The notes beneath the pieces are model-generated. The model was not told where the DNA came from, ran no database searches, and was given only the letters and a program-made list of their open reading frames with translations. A program made the translations under genes and the position numbers. DNA of 64,000 nt from NCBI RefSeq assembly GCF_000688415.1, contig NZ_JIAH01000005.1:372001-436000 (forward strand), in the 5' to 3' direction. Source of the DNA: Corynebacterium pseudodiphtheriticum DSM 44287 (GTDB taxonomy: Bacteria > Actinomycetota > Actinomycetes > Mycobacteriales > Mycobacteriaceae). Positions 61,329 to 64,000 of the stretch are shown here, piece after piece; positions within the stretch are counted from its first letter, which is position 1; each line of letters begins with the position of its first letter.

Positions 61329-62954
61329 ATGACCTTCCAACGTGCCGTCCCGAAACGCTTGTCTTTAGAACCATTGCCGGAGAAATTCGCGGAACACCTA
61401 CGTTCTTTTGCGTTTGCGGGTCACGATTCTGTAGACATGGCAGCGCCGGAGCGCATTGACGTAGCAGCGCCGGAGCGCATTGACATTGAATCCCCTTTAT
61501 TGCAGCAGCCACTTGGTTGGGTGCCGAAAGTTGGTGCCGACGCCACCTGTGCTGCTTTTCGTGCCGCGCGTGCTGTGCAGCCCGAATGGCACCAATTGGG
61601 AGTGAAGAAGCGCGCGAAAATCATATCGAAGTTTCATGATCTCGTGTTCAGCAACCGTGAGCTGATCATGGACCTGGTGCAGCTGGAGACGGGCAAAGCC
61701 AGGGCAGGAGCGTTCGACGAAGTTACCGATGTGGCTAATAATGCTCGTTATTATGCCGGGCAAGCACCGAAATTGCTGCGCCCACAGAAAAAGCGTGGTG
61801 GAATGCCGGTCTTGACCAAAACCTACCTGCACCATGATCCGAAAGGCGTGGTCGGGCAGATCAGCCCATGGAATTATCCATTTAGCTTGGGTATTTCTGA
61901 TGCAATTCCGGCGTTGCTGGCAGGCAATACGGTTGTTGCCAAGCCGGATTCACAAACTCCATTCACTTCCTTGCTGATTGCACATTTGTTGTCTGTAGCA
62001 GGGCTTCCCGACGGCGTGTTTACTGTGGTAATTGGCTCCGGCGGGGTAGTGGGTACCGCGATTGCCGAGAACTGTGACTTTTTGATGTTTACTGGATCGA
62101 CCGCCACTGGGAAGGTTTTGGCGGAGCAAGTCAGTAAGCGCTTGGTGGGGTTTTCTGCGGAATTGGGTGGCAAAAACCCGATGATCGTCGCCAGTGATGC
62201 CCACCTGGATACCGCGGTGCGGGCGATAACGCACGCATGTCTGTCGAATACCGGCCAGCTTTGTGTGTCTATTGAACGTATTTATGTCGACCAGGATATT
62301 TACCAGGAGTTCTGTGAGCGGCTCGCAGATTCCTTCCGTGCACAAAAGCTCGGCGGCGCGTTGGACTGGAAAAACCAGGTGGGGTCGTTGGTTAGTGCAG
62401 GGCAGCTGGAAACCGTGGAAGAATTCGTCGCCGATGCCAAGCGCGCCGGGGCCCGCGTGCTCACTGGTGGGAAACCCCGGCCGGATTTGGGGAAGTATTT
62501 CTATGAGCCGACGATTCTGCTCGATGTCCCAGACAGCGCCAGGCTGCTGCGCGAAGAAGTCTTTGGCCCAGTCGTGTACATCCAGCCGGTGGCGAATGTT
62601 GACGACGCCGTCGCAGCGGCAAATGGCACCTGTTATGGGCTGAATTCTTCGATATTTGCTGCACCAAAAACTGCTTGGAAGCTCGCCCCACGTATTCATG
62701 CCGGATCGGTCAATATCAATGACGGTTATGTGGCAGGGTGGGCCTCTATTGATAGCCCCATCGGTGGGTATAAAGAATCGGGGGTGTCGCGTCGGCATGG
62801 TGCAGAGGGGTTATATAAATACACGGAGCCGAAAACAATCGCACAACAACGTGGTTTCCCCATTTGGGGGCCACAGTGGTTATCGCAAAAATCCTGGTCA
62901 AAAGTGTTGTGGAGGAGTCTTTCTTTAGGCAAGAAGACAGGTTTGCTGCGATAG
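61329..62954 (+). CDS. succinate-semialdehyde dehydrogenase-type aldehyde dehydrogenase
   Basis: A 541-residue aldehyde dehydrogenase, close to mycobacterial/corynebacterial GabD2-type enzymes that oxidise succinate semialdehyde with NADP. Motifs: QISPWNYPFSLGISDAIPAL, FTGSTATGKVLAEQ (nucleotide-binding), ELGGKNPMIV (catalytic Glu), NTGQLCVSIERIYV (catalytic Cys in GQLC), EEVFGPVV. A perfect TATAAT 8 nt before ATG 61329 indicates a leaderless transcript. A tandem 8-residue repeat (AAPERIDV/AAPERIDI) near residue 38 interrupts the usual N-terminus. Confidence 0.9.
   Translation: MTFQRAVPKRLSLEPLPEKFAEHLRSFAFAGHDSVDMAAPERIDVAAPERIDIESPLLQQPLGWVPKVGADATCAAFRAARAVQPEWHQLGVKKRAKIISKFHDLVFSNRELIMDLVQLETGKARAGAFDEVTDVANNARYYAGQAPKLLRPQKKRGGMPVLTKTYLHHDPKGVVGQISPWNYPFSLGISDAIPALLAGNTVVAKPDSQTPFTSLLIAHLLSVAGLPDGVFTVVIGSGGVVGTAIAENCDFLMFTGSTATGKVLAEQVSKRLVGFSAELGGKNPMIVASDAHLDTAVRAITHACLSNTGQLCVSIERIYVDQDIYQEFCERLADSFRAQKLGGALDWKNQVGSLVSAGQLETVEEFVADAKRAGARVLTGGKPRPDLGKYFYEPTILLDVPDSARLLREEVFGPVVYIQPVANVDDAVAAANGTCYGLNSSIFAAPKTAWKLAPRIHAGSVNINDGYVAGWASIDSPIGGYKESGVSRRHGAEGLYKYTEPKTIAQQRGFPIWGPQWLSQKSWSKVLWRSLSLGKKTGLLR
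61440..61484 (+). repeat. in-frame tandem repeat in the aldehyde dehydrogenase gene
   Basis: A 21-nt unit starting GCAGCGCCGGAGCGC occurs at 61440-61460 and, unchanged, at 61464-61484 (period 24). It encodes two copies of AAPERID, so copy number can change without a frameshift. Confidence 0.9.
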
Positions 62955-62999
62955 CATCTTTTCGTTATAGTAGGAAATGTCTTCACAGGCCGTGGCCTT

Positions 63000-63128
63000 G
63001 GCCACCACCCCCCCGAGTGGCCCTGGCCCTCCTGTTGGAGGCGCTGCCCCGTGGAATTCACCCCCCCCGAAATTCCACGGGGCCCAAAAATTTCTCTGGC
63101 CTTCCGCCCCCAAGTATTCCCGGGGCGG
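63000..63128. repeat. three consecutive hairpins with C-tract loops
   Basis: In the 273-nt gap between the dehydrogenase and the last gene: hairpin 1 GGCCAC/GTGGCC (63000-63005, 63017-63022) with loop CACCCCCCCGA; hairpin 2 CCCCGTGGAATT/AATTCCACGGGG (63047-63058, 63071-63082) with loop CACCCCCCCCGA; hairpin 3 CCGCCCC/GGGGCGG (63104-63110, 63122-63128) with an 11-nt loop. The loops of 1 and 2 differ only in the length of the C-run. None has a T-run suited to termination. No gene is seen in this gap. Confidence 0.8.
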
Positions 63129-63192
63129 TGCCGCAGAGGGCGAAGTGGTGCATACTGCAGGCTCGAAGAAGAGTCCGGGCCGAACTAAAACC

Positions 63193-63227
63193 TTGACGCG
63201 TCGCGTATGCATCACTAGACATAAGTT
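63193..63227 (+). promoter_or_regulatory. promoter of the iminopeptidase-like gene
   Basis: TTGACG (63193-63198), a 17-nt spacer, and TAGACA (63216-63221) form a good promoter; the ATG at 63228 is 6 nt after the -10, so the message should be leaderless. Confidence 0.65.
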
Positions 63228-64000
63228 ATGTCTCTGAAAACCACTTCCAGTCGTCATTTTGGTCATAACCTCAAAGAACACACGCTCACCGTCCCTTGGG
63301 ACCCACAGAATGCCTCCGCTGGCAGCTTCGAGCTCTACGCCCGCGAAATTTACGCCGACGGCAATGAAGATAAACCCGCCATCGTCTACCTGCAGGGTGG
63401 CCCGGGATTTCCCGCCCCACGCCCCTTTGGTGGTGCAGGTAAAGTCGCCGGTTCAGATATCGGCGGGGTGATAGGCAAAGCCCTGGAAGAATTCCGTTTC
63501 ATCCTGCTAGACCAGCGCGGCACCGGCCGCTCCCACCGCATCGATAGCGCCAGCCCAGCCGAAGACTTAAGCGTCGAACGCCTATCAAAACTCCAGCAAA
63601 ACTATATCGTCGACGATGCCGAAGCCCTACGGAAAGCTCTGGGCATCGAAAAATGGTCCTTGTTCGGGCAATCCTTTGGTGGCTTCTGCATCACCTCCTA
63701 CCTCTCGCGCTACCCGGGGGCAATCGAGCACGCGTACCTCACCGGTGGCCTACCCGCCACCAGCGTGGGCATCGATGATGTCTACCGTTCCACCTTCGAC
63801 AAAGTGCGGGCTCGCCACCACGCCATGTATCGCGAGTACCCCTGGATCGATGAGCGCATCCGGGAGGTTTGCCACCACCTGGATCAGTCCCAAGAACTCT
63901 TGCCGACGGGCGAGCGGCTGAGTTCACGCCGCCTGCGCACCGTCGGTATTACCCTGGGGCAGGGTCCGGGATTCCACACCTTGGCATACTTATTCGAAGA
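63228..64000 (+). CDS. prolyl aminopeptidase-like alpha/beta hydrolase, 3' end outside the window
   Basis: The frame is open from ATG 63228 to the window end (257 complete codons), so the C-terminus is missing. S33-family motifs: YLQGGPGFPAPRPF (oxyanion HGGPG-like), FILLDQRGTGRS, and the nucleophile elbow FGQSFGGFC with its catalytic Ser. Proline iminopeptidases remove N-terminal proline from peptides in the cytoplasm; related members cleave other amides or esters. No signal peptide is seen. Confidence 0.88.
   Translation, partial: MSLKTTSSRHFGHNLKEHTLTVPWDPQNASAGSFELYAREIYADGNEDKPAIVYLQGGPGFPAPRPFGGAGKVAGSDIGGVIGKALEEFRFILLDQRGTGRSHRIDSASPAEDLSVERLSKLQQNYIVDDAEALRKALGIEKWSLFGQSFGGFCITSYLSRYPGAIEHAYLTGGLPATSVGIDDVYRSTFDKVRARHHAMYREYPWIDERIREVCHHLDQSQELLPTGERLSSRRLRTVGITLGQGPGFHTLAYLFE

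Noticed and set aside
62977..63237. 86-codon plus-strand frame in the hairpin region
   Set aside because: Pro/Gly-rich translation produced by C-tracts and stems; no ribosome binding site, runs into the next gene's start in another frame.
1..64000. CRISPR arrays, rRNA, tRNA or insertion sequences
   Set aside because: Looked for regular repeats, tRNA-like arms, transposase motifs and flanking inverted repeats; none met the standard.

Overview
The window is chromosomal DNA from a mycolic-acid-containing actinobacterium, almost certainly a Corynebacterium of the C. glutamicum / C. ammoniagenes type (species not determinable here). The evidence is the combination of anaplerotic pyruvate carboxylase (pyc), the acyl-CoA carboxylase set accBC - dtsR1 - dtsR2 - accE, a monomeric NADP isocitrate dehydrogenase, an LGFP-repeat envelope protein, a LpqY/SugABC (TusEFGK)-like sugar importer, the actinobacterial DUF3017 and DUF3151 proteins, and many genes whose -10 hexamer sits 6-8 nt before the start codon (leaderless transcripts). 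No rRNA, tRNA, transposase, prophage or CRISPR array was found; this is mostly core chromosome with a few accessory patches.

Layout. 1-3.3 kb: a truncated LGFP-repeat secreted protein, an AT-rich gene of unknown function, a sirtuin and a small membrane protein, all on the minus strand. 3.4-7.9 kb: a nitric-oxide-detoxification cluster (quinol NO reductase, a membrane protein with a cysteine cluster, a stomatin-like SPFH protein). 7.9-11.3 kb: two lipoproteins and a YdbS/YdbT-like pair of bacterial PH-domain membrane proteins. 11.3-19 kb: trmL, folD-DUF3017, convergent gluconate permease/kinase, a SWIM zinc-finger protein, metX and an amino-acid permease. 19-27.5 kb: icd, an MFS exporter, xth, a TRIC-like channel, trpS and a YihY protein. 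27.5-37.2 kb: a D,D-carboxypeptidase, a degenerate adenosine-deaminase homologue, an Rv3311-like protein, an NlpC/P60 protein with a small helical partner resembling type VII secretion substrates, upp, an XRE regulator, an M20 amidohydrolase and lpdA.

37.4-51.9 kb is the carboxylase region: pyc, a siderophore-binding lipoprotein with a DtxR-like iron box, GNAT, accBC, a rhodanese whose catalytic Cys is Ser, a Cj0069-type ATP-grasp protein, DUF3151, maf, accE, dtsR2, a second accE-like gene and dtsR1. BirA, at 56.8 kb, biotinylates the Pyc and AccBC carrier domains, so malonyl-CoA supply, oxaloacetate supply and biotin attachment are encoded within 20 kb. Between dtsR1 and birA lies the sugar (probably trehalose) ABC importer, with a previously easy-to-miss 57-residue membrane ORF at the end of its operon. 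56.8-64 kb: birA, a PH-domain protein, purK, purE, a BASS-family transporter, a succinate-semialdehyde-type dehydrogenase, an unusual hairpin-rich C-tract intergenic region and a truncated proline-iminopeptidase-like hydrolase.

Items most deserving a second look: the NO reductase operon with its Cys-cluster membrane protein; three adjacent hairpins, two with the same CA-C7/8-GA loop, at 63.0-63.13 kb; the duplicated carboxyltransferase-epsilon modules, one with altered oxyanion motifs; the adenosine-deaminase pseudoenzyme; the Cys-to-Ser rhodanese; and the NlpC/P60 plus helical-partner pair.
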